64,000 nucleotides of DNA. Origin: Saprospiraceae bacterium (lineage in GTDB: Bacteria; Bacteroidota; Bacteroidia; Chitinophagales; Saprospiraceae). Every line of letters starts with the position of its first letter. Position 1 is the first letter of the stretch. Under the pieces are notes generated by a model. The model was not told the DNA's origin and did not search any database. It saw nothing but the letters and a program-made list of their open reading frames with translations. Positions 54,102 to 62,818 of this stretch are shown here, one piece after another. Location of the stretch: the NCBI GenBank assembly GCA_041392805.1, contig JAWKLJ010000001.1, forward strand, positions 4,092,001-4,156,000, written 5' to 3'. The position numbers and the translations under genes are program-made.

Positions 54102-55835
54102 TTATTTAGGCACCGCATCATTGGCAGAGGTAGCATACAAGCCCAGTAAACAACCGGTAAAACCTCTGACTACATTGGTAGAAAGGATATCACCGGATAC
54201 GGTTCCTCCTAAATTGATAAAATCCGTGCCATTGGTGGAGTAGCTAAACGCATAGGCATCACCCTTGGCTTGCACTTGCAGCCGGACGGGGTTTTGGGTA
54301 TCAATTTTAGTACTGGCAATAATTTCGGATTCACCCTTTTGCGTTTTTTGCAACAACAGATAATCATTTTCTCCTTTTCTGGTGATCCCGAAAACGTAGT
54401 TAAACCGTTCATTCTGTAAGCAGACAATCCCCGCCAGGTCTTTCCCAGACCCCGGATGGTAATCAATGGTGGTTGTAAACGAAAAGCTATTGTGTTGCTG
54501 CCGGTAAAAAAGGGTGGAGGTAGGTTTGACCTCCTTGATATTTACTTCGAAAGGTTGGATCTGTAGGCCCTTTTTTGTAGTTGAAATAAAGGCTTCCCGA
54601 GGGCCTCGCAGCCCGATCCAGCGGTAATCCAGGGTTTCACTGGTAAAAAAGTCTTCCTTATAGGTAAAATTGCCATTCGGGAAAAAACCGTCCGCGCCAG
54701 TTTTATTGCTTACACCTGTGGGCATCTTTAATTTGGGTTCTAAGGGTATCATCCCGTTTTCAAAAACGGGGAACTCCCCGGACCAGTCGACGGGGAGGAT
54801 GAAAGTTTCCCGACCAATATTCACCCGGCCTTCCTCATTGGGCCGAATGGCCAGGAATACCCCGTAATACTTACCATCCGGGCCTTGTACCAGATCAGCG
54901 TGCCCGGCCCAATCCACTTTGTTTTTCCGATCTTTTGCGAAATACCTTTGGGTAAGAATCGGATTACTTGGTGCAGGAGTGTAAGGCCCCATAGGATGAT
55001 CGCTCACAAAAATAACTTCACTATGCCAGTCGCCGGTACCTCCTTCGGCACACATCAGGTAATAACGTCCATCCTTTTTGTAGATGTGAGGCGCTTCAAT
55101 CCAGATCGGTTTATCCGCCAGATCTACCCCGCCGTTCACAATGATCTTGTCGGTTCCTTCGATGACCTGATCGGCTTCTACATCGTATTCCCAAATCTTG
55201 ATGACACGGTGTCCGTTATATTGTTCGTCTTCCTTGGCGGGCGCATCATTGTGTACAATATAGGCTTTGCCATTGTCATCGAAGAAAATCGAAGGATCTA
55301 TCCCATTAAACTTCATTTTGATCGGATCACTCCAGCCTTTTTTAGGGTCTTTTGTTTTTACGATAATATTTCCCAGGCCACCAGCAAAGGCCGTCACAAT
55401 CATATAGAAAGTGTCGTTATTGGGATTATAGGTAATACCCGGGGCATAGACGCCGGCACTTATTCCGGTATCGTGCACATCCAATTGATTGGTTCGATCT
55501 AGCACATGGCCGATCTGCGTCCAGTTCACCAGGTCTTTGGAATGGAAAATTGGCACCCCAGGGAACATGGCAAAGGACGAACACACTAGATAATAATCAT
55601 CCCCTTTTCTGGTAATGGCCGGATCGGGATAACATCCTTGTAATATTGGATTATAAAACTCATCTGGTGCTAAGGGATTTTCTTTATACACCTGATCTTC
55701 TCCTTGATAGACAAACTCAGAAAAGGTAGGCACACTTTTAAGCACCTTCTTCGGTGGCGTTTCTTTATTGCCGACCCCTGCAAAAGAGAGCAATGCTATA
55801 AAGACCGATAAAAAGACCATCTTTTGTTTTTTCAT
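54102..55835 (-). CDS. GH43 glycoside hydrolase (beta-xylosidase/arabinofuranosidase-like)
   Basis: 577 aa from 55835; N-terminal signal (MVFLSVFIALLSFAGVG). Five-blade GH43 propeller: catalytic base Asp in GCYPDPAITRKGDDYYLV, pKa-modulating Asp in NGIDPSIFFDDNGKAYIV, and acid Glu in WIEAPHIYKKDGRYYLMCAEGGT. The C-terminal ~200 residues are a concanavalin-like GH43 accessory domain. Removes xylose or arabinose units from arabinoxylan or arabinan. The gene precedes the PQQ dehydrogenase by 115 bp. Confidence 0.92.
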   Translation of the reverse strand: MKKQKMVFLSVFIALLSFAGVGNKETPPKKVLKSVPTFSEFVYQGEDQVYKENPLAPDEFYNPILQGCYPDPAITRKGDDYYLVCSSFAMFPGVPIFHSKDLVNWTQIGHVLDRTNQLDVHDTGISAGVYAPGITYNPNNDTFYMIVTAFAGGLGNIIVKTKDPKKGWSDPIKMKFNGIDPSIFFDDNGKAYIVHNDAPAKEDEQYNGHRVIKIWEYDVEADQVIEGTDKIIVNGGVDLADKPIWIEAPHIYKKDGRYYLMCAEGGTGDWHSEVIFVSDHPMGPYTPAPSNPILTQRYFAKDRKNKVDWAGHADLVQGPDGKYYGVFLAIRPNEEGRVNIGRETFILPVDWSGEFPVFENGMIPLEPKLKMPTGVSNKTGADGFFPNGNFTYKEDFFTSETLDYRWIGLRGPREAFISTTKKGLQIQPFEVNIKEVKPTSTLFYRQQHNSFSFTTTIDYHPGSGKDLAGIVCLQNERFNYVFGITRKGENDYLLLQKTQKGESEIIASTKIDTQNPVRLQVQAKGDAYAFSYSTNGTDFINLGGTVSGDILSTNVVRGFTGCLLGLYATSANDAVPK

Positions 55836-55978
55836 GGACAAGTGGTTTTTCTGCAATACGTTTTAATGGTAAAAATTAATGCACGAAACTAGCCAAAGGA
55901 AAACAGTTGATTGGTGCTACCAACTTACACCCCATTTATTATCTGACTTAATTTGTCGGTAAACCGCTAATACGGGTG

Positions 55979-57910
55979 CTATTTAAAAATCAACTGAGCA
56001 AAACCGAACAGATCATGCCGCCAAACCGGCCAGGTATGACCACCGGCATATTCGCTGTATTGGTATTTGATACCCATGTCCTTAAACTTATCCATCATAA
56101 TGCGGTTGTTCGTATGAGCAATATCTTCTTCCCCTCCCTGCGAAATCCAAAAAGTTTTGAGGTTGCCATTGATTTTCTCGACGTTTTCCTGCATGTAAGC
56201 ATATTCCGGATCGGATAATTCCGTGTTGTTGGCCCACCAGCCAGAGCTGAAAACGCCCAGGTGGGCGAACATATCCGTGTTTTGTACGCCGGCATGGAGG
56301 GTTTGCAGTCCGCCCATCGACAGCCCTGCCAATGCGCGGTTGGCCGCATCAGTTTTTACGCGGTAATTGCTCTCTACAAATGGGATAACCGCAGTTTTTA
56401 ATTCGTTTTCAAAAGCCTGGAGCGCCCGCCCGTTGAAGGCGCCTGGGCCACCCCGAAAGCCGATGTTTCCATCGAACATCACAATGAGCATCGGTTTGGC
56501 TTTTCCTTCCGCGATCAGGTTGTCGAGGATCAGATCAGCACGGCCTTGTGTAGACCATCCTCGCTGGTCTTCGCCCCCGCCATGCAGCAGGTATAAGGCC
56601 GGGTATTTCTCGTTGGAAGTATCGTAACCTGGTGGAGTGTAGATGTACATCTCTCGCCAGCTATTCAAGGCCTCGGAGTAGTATTTTTTGATCCGGATAT
56701 CGCCGTGTGGTACCTCTTTGAGCGCATAGAAATCACCGTCTTTGTAGGGTATTTCGATACCGCTTGCCATGCGCCCCATACCATAAAAGGTTTCACTGGC
56801 GGGGTCTGCCAGGGCCACGCCATCGATCAAGAGGGAATAGTAGTGAAAACCCCGACTGATCACATCGGTAGTGACCGTCCAAAAAACCTCGTCGTCTTTG
56901 ATCAGATCGTATTTTTTCCCCAGATTGATCTGTACTTTTTGGGCTTCGGGTGCTTTTATGCGGAAGATCACGCGATTGTCCGGCAAGATTTGTGGATATT
57001 GGGCATTACGAACATTAGAAGCAGCGGGTGATCCCAGAATGCTGTATTGGGTAAATGAGGATACCTCCACGGGTTTGAATAAAAAGCGGGAGAACATATA
57101 AAGCCCGTTTTTCCAAACTTTAAAGTCATGTACGCCAGGCTCAATGTAATAAATGTGTGGTATATCATTTTTGTAGAGGTAATCATGGGTCCGTTTACTG
57201 AAGCTGATCAGGCCGTCACTGTCACCACAGGATATCCAGAGCAACTTCAGTTGTGTTTTGGCTTTTGCAGGATCGGGTAACAACTCCTGAGGTGGTTTGG
57301 TATTTGGAGCGGAGGAAAAGCCACCTACCCAGGCAAATTTATCCAGGTTGCCCAGGCCGAAGTTCAGCGATTGGCCGCCACCCATGGATAAACCAGCAAT
57401 AGCGCGGTGCTCCCGGTCGGTCAGCACCGGGTAATTTTTTTCAATAAAAGGAATCAAATCATTGAGTAAGTCCTTTTCAAAAGTAGCAAAGGCTTCTACC
57501 TTTTCCTTGTCAAAAATATTGCCAACTGCCCTGTCATCTTTCATGGCCCGCCCATTGGGCATCACCACGATCATGGGTTCAATTTTTCCATCGGCATACA
57601 AATTGTCCAAAATCACAGGTGGATTGCCTCCTTTCAGCCATTCTTTTTCATCACCGCCTATCCCGTGCAGCAGATAGAGTACGGGATACTTTTTCTTTTT
57701 ATCAAAGCCTGGAGGAGTATATATCAGCGCTTTGCGGGTGGTGCCAACCGTTTCGGATTTGTAATGGATACTATCCAATTTACCCGTGGCAATACCTGCT
57801 TTTACCTGGTCAAATCCTTCCGGTGCTTGTTTTTCTATTTCCTGTGCGGAAGCAGTAATCGTACTGAGTACTAATACCCCCAGGACTAAAAGATAATGTA
57901 ATTTAAGCAT
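55979..57910 (-). CDS. double esterase: two CE1-like domains in one secreted protein
   Basis: 643 aa from 57910, signal MLKLHYLLVLGVLVLSTITASAQ. Domain 1 (about 30-280): YTPPGFDKKKKYPVLYLLHG, nucleophile Ser175 in AGLSMGGGQ, His in GVHDFKVWKNGLY. A linking E-set domain (about 305-385, VIFRIKAPEAQKVQI ... FHYYSLLIDGV) leads into domain 2 (about 400-643): YTPPGYDTSN, YPALYLLHGGGEDQ, nucleophile Ser531 in AGLSMGG, His in AGGHTWPVWRHDL. Both triads look intact. The two halves differ enough to suggest separate ester specificities on the same polymer. Confidence 0.9.
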   Translation of the reverse strand: MLKLHYLLVLGVLVLSTITASAQEIEKQAPEGFDQVKAGIATGKLDSIHYKSETVGTTRKALIYTPPGFDKKKKYPVLYLLHGIGGDEKEWLKGGNPPVILDNLYADGKIEPMIVVMPNGRAMKDDRAVGNIFDKEKVEAFATFEKDLLNDLIPFIEKNYPVLTDREHRAIAGLSMGGGQSLNFGLGNLDKFAWVGGFSSAPNTKPPQELLPDPAKAKTQLKLLWISCGDSDGLISFSKRTHDYLYKNDIPHIYYIEPGVHDFKVWKNGLYMFSRFLFKPVEVSSFTQYSILGSPAASNVRNAQYPQILPDNRVIFRIKAPEAQKVQINLGKKYDLIKDDEVFWTVTTDVISRGFHYYSLLIDGVALADPASETFYGMGRMASGIEIPYKDGDFYALKEVPHGDIRIKKYYSEALNSWREMYIYTPPGYDTSNEKYPALYLLHGGGEDQRGWSTQGRADLILDNLIAEGKAKPMLIVMFDGNIGFRGGPGAFNGRALQAFENELKTAVIPFVESNYRVKTDAANRALAGLSMGGLQTLHAGVQNTDMFAHLGVFSSGWWANNTELSDPEYAYMQENVEKINGNLKTFWISQGGEEDIAHTNNRIMMDKFKDMGIKYQYSEYAGGHTWPVWRHDLFGFAQLIFK

Positions 57911-57959
57911 GTTGGTATTCTTTTTGGGAATATGTTGATTTGGAAAATTGTTGAGTTTG

Positions 57960-59534
57960 TTACTTGGGAAATTCAGTTTTGTCTGTAATGCGAAACCAGT
58001 CGAAATCTGCATAAGCGCCGGTCTGGGTAGTAGCATAATGGTATAAACCAAATCGGTAACCCATAAAATGAGGAAGCGTGTAGGGCATTTTTATCGCCTG
58101 GCCGATCGGCACCCAGGTTTTGCCATCCAAGCTATAGAAGAAATAGGCAGTATCGGCCCGCTCTCGGAAATTGCAGCTCGCCTTTAGATAAACCTTCTTT
58201 TGGTGCAAAGGAACACTTTCGATTTCAACGGCCTTGCCAGAAGCAGCACTTACCATGACGATGTTTTTCCGACCATCGTAGATCTTAACACCTACCAGGC
58301 CATAGTTTTTCTGCAAAAGGCTCAAACCGGCAAAATCACCGTTCTTCATACCCGATACATCGAGCAGTGTCGAAGCCGTAGATTCAGGACCTATGGTGCG
58401 TTGGGTCAAGGTGTTCCTGGCCATCACAAAACTAGTGTCTATCCGGCCCGTTTTCAGGCGCAGAAACCCCTTTCTATCCCTTACCGACCAAAGACTATTA
58501 TCCGGGTTGTGATTCCATTGCCATGCCAGTGGTAAGTCAGGTTGTTTTTTCTTTCGTTTGAATTCGTCCGAGGCTACGATCCCCGGAATCAAGCCTTTAC
58601 TTGGGGGCAGGTCAAGGTATTGAGGTACTTTACCATTTTCGCCCAATACGGGCCATCCGTCTATCCATTTTACTGGCACCAGATAGGGAATGCGCCCAAC
58701 TCCTCCGTAATCTCGGAACAGATAGGCAAACCATCGGCCATCGGGGGTATCAATCAGGCCGCCCTGGGCTACGCCCATATCTTGCAAGGCTACCTTCCCT
58801 TCCCAGGGGCCAACTATTTGATCTGCCCGGTAAATAAGAACGGTCCTCATTCCTCCTCTCGGCCAAGTAATGTTGAAAAGATAATATTTGCCGTTAACTT
58901 TAAAAAGCTGGGAGCCTTCAGCTCCCAGCATGATATTGTCTCCAGCGGGTGCACTGGCGTTTTCAATCAGCACCTGATTGATGCCGTCAGCCTTAACGCC
59001 GCTAAGATCTTGCTCTAGTTCCAACAAATGCAACTTCCCGTTGCCATAGATCATATAAACCTTGCCATCTTTCTCATCAAAAAAAATAGTATGGTCATGA
59101 TAGGAAGGTTGGAAGGTGATTTCTTTCCAAGGGCCTTTTTCGATATTTTGGGTACTGTAAATGTGCGTTCTACCAGTAGTGCTGGCGAAAGTTGACACAT
59201 AGAAGGTTCCGTGATGATAGTTCAGGCAGCTTGCCCAGGATCCACGACCATAAGCAAATTTACCGTTTGTTAGATTCAGGGCATCGATATTAGCCAGGGT
59301 ATCATAGGCATAATTTATCAATTCCCAATTGATTAAATCTTTGGATCGCATAATGGGTACTCCAGGACTCATGTGCATGGTCGTACTGCTCATGTAATAG
59401 GTATCCTTTACCCTGATCATTGACATATCCGGGACATCCGCAAAGATGATAGGGTTCATGGCCTTGTACTCCTGGGCATCCAAGGCAAGAGAAACCACAA
59501 ATAGGAGCAAAATTCCAAAAATATCCTTCTGCAT
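57960..59534 (-). CDS. GH43 glycoside hydrolase, first gene of the operon
   Basis: 524 aa, Sec signal (FGILLLFVVSLALDAQ). GH43 catalytic residues: Asp in IIFADVPDMSMIRVKDTYYM, Asp in SYHDHTIFFDEKDGKVYMIYG and Glu in MLGAEGSQLFKVNGKYYLF. The C-terminal domain (about 330-520) is the beta-sandwich GH43_C2 type. The pattern DVPDMSMIRV is like GH43 subfamily 12 enzymes, which are exo-acting on xylo- or arabino-oligosaccharides. Its promoter region carries operator copy C. Confidence 0.92.
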   Translation of the reverse strand: MQKDIFGILLLFVVSLALDAQEYKAMNPIIFADVPDMSMIRVKDTYYMSSTTMHMSPGVPIMRSKDLINWELINYAYDTLANIDALNLTNGKFAYGRGSWASCLNYHHGTFYVSTFASTTGRTHIYSTQNIEKGPWKEITFQPSYHDHTIFFDEKDGKVYMIYGNGKLHLLELEQDLSGVKADGINQVLIENASAPAGDNIMLGAEGSQLFKVNGKYYLFNITWPRGGMRTVLIYRADQIVGPWEGKVALQDMGVAQGGLIDTPDGRWFAYLFRDYGGVGRIPYLVPVKWIDGWPVLGENGKVPQYLDLPPSKGLIPGIVASDEFKRKKKQPDLPLAWQWNHNPDNSLWSVRDRKGFLRLKTGRIDTSFVMARNTLTQRTIGPESTASTLLDVSGMKNGDFAGLSLLQKNYGLVGVKIYDGRKNIVMVSAASGKAVEIESVPLHQKKVYLKASCNFRERADTAYFFYSLDGKTWVPIGQAIKMPYTLPHFMGYRFGLYHYATTQTGAYADFDWFRITDKTEFPK

Positions 59535-59601
59535 TGTACCCTTTTTTCTGTTTTATGGGGTGCCTTTTCTCTCTCTTTTTGCGTTACTGATAAAAAGACC
59601 C

Positions 59602-59641
59602 CAAAGATGCCTTTAAACTATTAAGTGTTTAATTTACACTT
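59602..59641 (-). promoter_or_regulatory. operon promoter with operator palindrome, copy C
   Basis: Operator AAGTGT (59623-59628), TTAATTT, ACACTT (59636-59641). On the minus strand CATCTTTG (59609-59602) matches the -7 consensus with one mismatch, and the -33 position expected 20 bp upstream falls inside the operator. Binding there would block RNA polymerase, so repression of the 10-gene operon is the simplest reading. Predicted start of transcription is near 59596. Confidence 0.7.
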
Positions 59642-59661
59642 GTTTTTTTAATAAATGCACC

Positions 59662-59698
59662 CCTCATGTACTTTTTTTTTAAAAAAAAGTACATGAGG
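59662..59698. repeat. perfect 37-bp palindrome with T8/A8 arms
   Basis: CCTCATGTAC, nine T, eight A, GTACATGAGG: 18-bp perfect arms around a single T. It is 21 bp upstream of operator copy C. It has no coding sense on either strand and could be a terminator insulating the operon, or an extruding cruciform. Confidence 0.8.
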
Positions 59699-59907
59699 TT
59701 CAGGCTTTTATTTGATACTAAAGAGGCTTTGAAGGTATATATTTTGTATGAGGTAATTACCGTAATATTTTATATAAGTATAACCCAGTTAAGAATAGTT
59801 GCCAAAAATACTGGCCCAGATCAAGGTCTACCCAGCAGTCGTAAAGACGGTTTTTCGCCAGGCAAAGGTGCTGTGATTTTGTTATCTTTGGCCTTCACCG
59901 GATACTG

Positions 59908-59972
59908 AGGAATGAGTTCCAAATAAAAAATACATCTTGACTTGTTCTTTTTCCTTCTGGCCGCGTTGAAAA
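59908..59972 (+). repeat. dispersed repeat, copy 2
   Basis: Longest copy together with 11471-11535 (57 of 65 identical, opposite strand); 41 of 42 identical to 35949-35990. It lies in the 731-bp gap 59535-60265 upstream of the Nudix-regulator gene, which also holds operator copy C, the 37-bp palindrome and the fold-back element at 60069; no gene is supportable in that gap. Confidence 0.75.
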
Positions 59973-60068
59973 AAGACTCGCGTAGCTCGTTTTTTTCGCC
60001 TTCTCAGAGAGAAAAATTCCTACGTCGATTTTGTATGCTTTATTTAAACCTCATTACTGATTATTCCG

Positions 60069-60232
60069 TAGTACTTTGTAAAATAAATAAATCCATTTTT
60101 TGACAGTGCCTTTTTGAGAAATGCTGCATTGCTCGTCGGTCACAGGGTTCCGACCCTGTTCTTTCCTCGCGCCTTGTCTTTTTCAAAAATCCCCATCTCA
60201 AAATGCAAACCTATTTAATTCACAAAGTACTA
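60069..60232. mobile_element. MITE-like fold-back element
   Basis: Perfect 11-bp terminal inverted repeats TAGTACTTTGT (60069-60079) and ACAAAGTACTA (60222-60232). The inner halves keep pairing imperfectly for about 40 bp more, and the centre is ACAGGGT-TCCG-ACCCTGT. The 164-bp size, terminal repeats and lack of coding fit a MITE or its relic. No convincing target-site duplication is visible. It ends 33 bp before the regulator ATG, so it may supply its leader. Confidence 0.55.
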
Positions 60233-60265
60233 AGTTGATTGCCATTGGTAGAAAAAGATACGACT

Positions 60266-60955
60266 ATGACCTATCATTATGAAAAAGAGGACAAAGTATT
60301 GCTTGCTGTAGATTGTATTATTTTCGGATTTGATGAAGAAGACCTCAAAATACTGTTAATCAAAAGAGATTTTGAGCCGGAAAAAGGAAAATGGTCCTTG
60401 GTGGGTGGTTTTTTAAAACGGGATGAAACCTTGGGAACAGCTGCGACGAGAATATTAAGTCTCTATACAGGGCTGGACAATATTTATATGGAGCAAGTTG
60501 CTACCTTTAGCGAAGTAGGCCGCGACCCTGCTGAAAGAACGATATCTACGGCCTATTATGCTTTGATCAATATTCAAGAGCACAATGAAAAGCTGATTAA
60601 ACAATTTTCTGCTAATTGGTTCAGCGTATTGGAAATCCCGAAACTCATCTTCGACCATTATTCGATGGTAGAACATGCGATGGACCTCCTTAAGACCAAA
60701 GCATCTACCAAGCCAATCGGATTCGAATTGCTGCCAGAGAAATTCACAATGAGGCAGTTGCAGAAACTTTATGAGGCTATCTGGAATACCCAACTGGATA
60801 AGCGCAATTTTATCAATAAGATTCTTTCCCTCGATGTGGTAGAAAAGCTGGATGAAAAAGATAAGACTTCCTCGCGTAAAGGCTCCTATCTCTATCAGTT
60901 TGATGAAGAAAAATACAGCCGGAAAAATAACGGGGAATTTATTTTGAAGTTTTAG
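60266..60955 (+). CDS. Nudix-fold transcriptional regulator (NrtR/AraR-like)
   Basis: 229 aa from the ATG at 60266. Residues 10-145 are a Nudix domain whose box (G48 to L70) keeps GFLKRDE but reads RILSLYTGL where REUxEExGU is required, so the metal-binding glutamates are gone and hydrolase activity is unlikely. Residues 150-229 are the winged-helix domain typical of NrtR-type regulators (KFTMRQLQKLYEAIWNTQLD, then RNFINKILSLDVVEKLDE). Members sense small ligands; Bacteroides AraR of this family responds to L-arabinose. Adjacent to a GH51/GH43 locus with three copies of one palindrome, it is the likely regulator of that regulon. Confidence 0.9.
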   Translation: MTYHYEKEDKVLLAVDCIIFGFDEEDLKILLIKRDFEPEKGKWSLVGGFLKRDETLGTAATRILSLYTGLDNIYMEQVATFSEVGRDPAERTISTAYYALINIQEHNEKLIKQFSANWFSVLEIPKLIFDHYSMVEHAMDLLKTKASTKPIGFELLPEKFTMRQLQKLYEAIWNTQLDKRNFINKILSLDVVEKLDEKDKTSSRKGSYLYQFDEEKYSRKNNGEFILKF

Positions 60956-61062
60956 CGCTATGCAATTGATCGGGCATGGGGCATTTTTTGTCTGAAAAAT
61001 TGGGAATTACTTTTTTCATTGCTTAGATTGGATTAACTAACAACACAACTTTAAATCATTTG

Positions 61063-62292
61063 ATGAAAAAGGCGTTAAGTCTAACTCTAATACCGTTTTT
61101 TTGTTCATTTTTTATCGGTTCTGCATACACACAAAACGAGTATACAGTAGATAATGTTCCTGACCCTAAGCAAAGTGGTGGTGGTTATGTGAGCGATCCT
61201 ACCAATATCATCTCTTTTGAGGAACGGCAGCAACTGAACCAACTCATAAGCAACCTAGAGGGTAATTCTACGGCTCAAATGGCTGTTGTTGTCTTACCTT
61301 CGATCGGGCAGCAAGTACCTAAAGATTTTGCAACTAGCCTGTTTAATAAATGGGGGATTGGGCAAAAAGAAAATGATAATGGCTTGCTACTGTTGGTCGT
61401 CATGGATCAAAGGCGTTCAGAAATTGAAACAGGTTATGGTTTGGAAGGTGTTTTGCCTGATATTATTTGTTATCGGGTTCTTCTCGATGAGTTAGTGCCT
61501 CAATTTCAAAAAGGAGCATATGGTAATGGATTGATTCGCACCGTAGTTAGAATCAAGCAACTTTTGGAAGACCCCGTAGCCCTAGAAGAGATTCGCGCAC
61601 AAGAAAGTGGCCCACCTGTAAAATATTTATTTGGCCTAAGACTACCTGTTCCTGTTTATTGGTATATCATTATTGCTGTTTTATTCCATATTGGAATTGT
61701 TTCCTGGGTATTGATCACATTGGGTAATAAAGAGGATCTATACGACAAGTACCGCCATATTCGCTATGTGCAGGGAATTGTATACATGGTTTTATTCCCG
61801 ATTCCATATATCTTTTTCTACTTTGCTATTCGTGGGGTCTTGACTAAAATCCGCAACCAACCTCGCTTTAGCAAACTCAATGGAAAGCCCATGCACAAGC
61901 TGACGGAGGAAGAAGAAGATGAATTTATGGAAAAGGGACAAGTGACAGAGGAGACCTTGGGCTCGGTCGACTATGATGTCTGGGTCACCGAAGACCTCGA
62001 TGATGTCATGATTCTCCGCTATGCCAAACGCTTCCCCAAATATGCCAAATGCCCAGAGTGTCACTATCTCACCTATCACTTGGCTCAAACACAAACTTTG
62101 CAACGAGCTACCCGTAGCCATTCAGGGAAAGAAAAGCATATCTACGAGTGTAAAAACTGCGATTATATTCAAAGCAAAATTGTGATTATTCCTCAAATCT
62201 CTTCGAGTTCCTCCAGTAGTGGCGGCGGTGGCGGTGGTGGTTCCTGGGGTGGCGGTTCCTCCGGTGGTGGTGGCGGCGGCGCTAGTTGGTAA
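61063..62292 (+). CDS. TPM-domain (YgcG-like) membrane protein with zinc ribbon and Gly/Ser tail
   Basis: 409 aa from 61063; Sec signal (LTLIPFFCSFFIGSAYTQ). The TPM phosphatase-fold domain covers about 35-170 (YVSDPTNIISFEERQQLNQLI, then NDNGLLLLVVMDQRRSEIETGYGLEG). Two membrane helices follow near 200-265. A C-terminal four-cysteine ribbon (CPECHY near 330 and CKNCDY near 365) and a Ser/Gly-rich tail end in W. TPM proteins are linked to photosystem repair or membrane protein quality control; here the role is unknown. Confidence 0.85.
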   Translation: MKKALSLTLIPFFCSFFIGSAYTQNEYTVDNVPDPKQSGGGYVSDPTNIISFEERQQLNQLISNLEGNSTAQMAVVVLPSIGQQVPKDFATSLFNKWGIGQKENDNGLLLLVVMDQRRSEIETGYGLEGVLPDIICYRVLLDELVPQFQKGAYGNGLIRTVVRIKQLLEDPVALEEIRAQESGPPVKYLFGLRLPVPVYWYIIIAVLFHIGIVSWVLITLGNKEDLYDKYRHIRYVQGIVYMVLFPIPYIFFYFAIRGVLTKIRNQPRFSKLNGKPMHKLTEEEEDEFMEKGQVTEETLGSVDYDVWVTEDLDDVMILRYAKRFPKYAKCPECHYLTYHLAQTQTLQRATRSHSGKEKHIYECKNCDYIQSKIVIIPQISSSSSSSGGGGGGGSWGGGSSGGGGGGASW

Positions 62293-62314
62293 GAAACATA
62301 CGTACATCTTAAGA

Positions 62315-62800
62315 ATGCGAAACGCTATTCAAAAAAAATACCGCTTTTGTGGCTTATTATTTCCCTTGTTTTTAAATAGCCAAACCCCCTTCTCTCCGAT
62401 TCTACCTCCTGTCGTAGAAAAGGATACAGCGGTTTTTATTGTCGCACCAACAATGCCTCGCTTTCCAGGTTGCGAAGATATAATAGGCACTGACCAAGAA
62501 AAGTATAAATGTGCTACCGATAAACTCATAGCTTTTTTACATAAATATTGCCAATATCCAGCAGAAGCAAGCGCACTTGGCTTGAGTGGAGTGGTGAAGG
62601 GTAGTTTTATCGTTGAACCGAACGGGAAGGTGAATCATCCCAAAATTGAAAAAGATATTGGAGGTGGTTGTGGGCAAGAAGTTATTCGAGTGTTAAACCT
62701 TATACCCCAAATGGGAATTAGATTTACGCCACAAAGCGCTCGTTTTAGGGCTGTTCGTATAAAATTCACCATAGATGTCGTATTTTCACCTGATAGATGA
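62315..62800 (+). CDS. TonB C-terminal-like energy transducer domain protein, short
   Basis: 161 aa from 62315. N-terminal hydrophobic signal-like stretch (RFCGLLFPLFLNSQ), then MPRFPGCEDI and KCATDKLIAFLHKYCQYPAEASALGLSGVVKGSFIVEPNGKV, the pattern of Bacteroidota TonB_C proteins (P-A-x-A-x-G-x-x-G). It lacks the long proline-rich spanning linker of true TonB, so it may be a periplasmic relative rather than an energy transducer. Confidence 0.72.
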   Translation: MRNAIQKKYRFCGLLFPLFLNSQTPFSPILPPVVEKDTAVFIVAPTMPRFPGCEDIIGTDQEKYKCATDKLIAFLHKYCQYPAEASALGLSGVVKGSFIVEPNGKVNHPKIEKDIGGGCGQEVIRVLNLIPQMGIRFTPQSARFRAVRIKFTIDVVFSPDR

Positions 62801-62818
62801 ACCAACGACAAACAAGGC

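Noticed and set aside
59666..59908. 80-codon open frame on the plus strand
   Set aside because: It begins inside the perfect palindrome at 59662 and ends in the dispersed repeat; its product resembles no family and the composition is that of AT-rich spacer.
35942..59972. Repeat copies 1 and 2 as attachment sites or ends of a 24-kb composite element
   Set aside because: A third copy at 11.5 kb in opposite orientation, the lack of any integrase or transposase, and the regulator and operator copy A lying outside the interval argue for a dispersed repeat instead.
62210..62292. GGT/GGC-rich repeat as a possible tandem-repeat or CRISPR-like array
   Set aside because: It encodes the Ser/Gly tail of the TPM protein in frame; there are no unique spacers.
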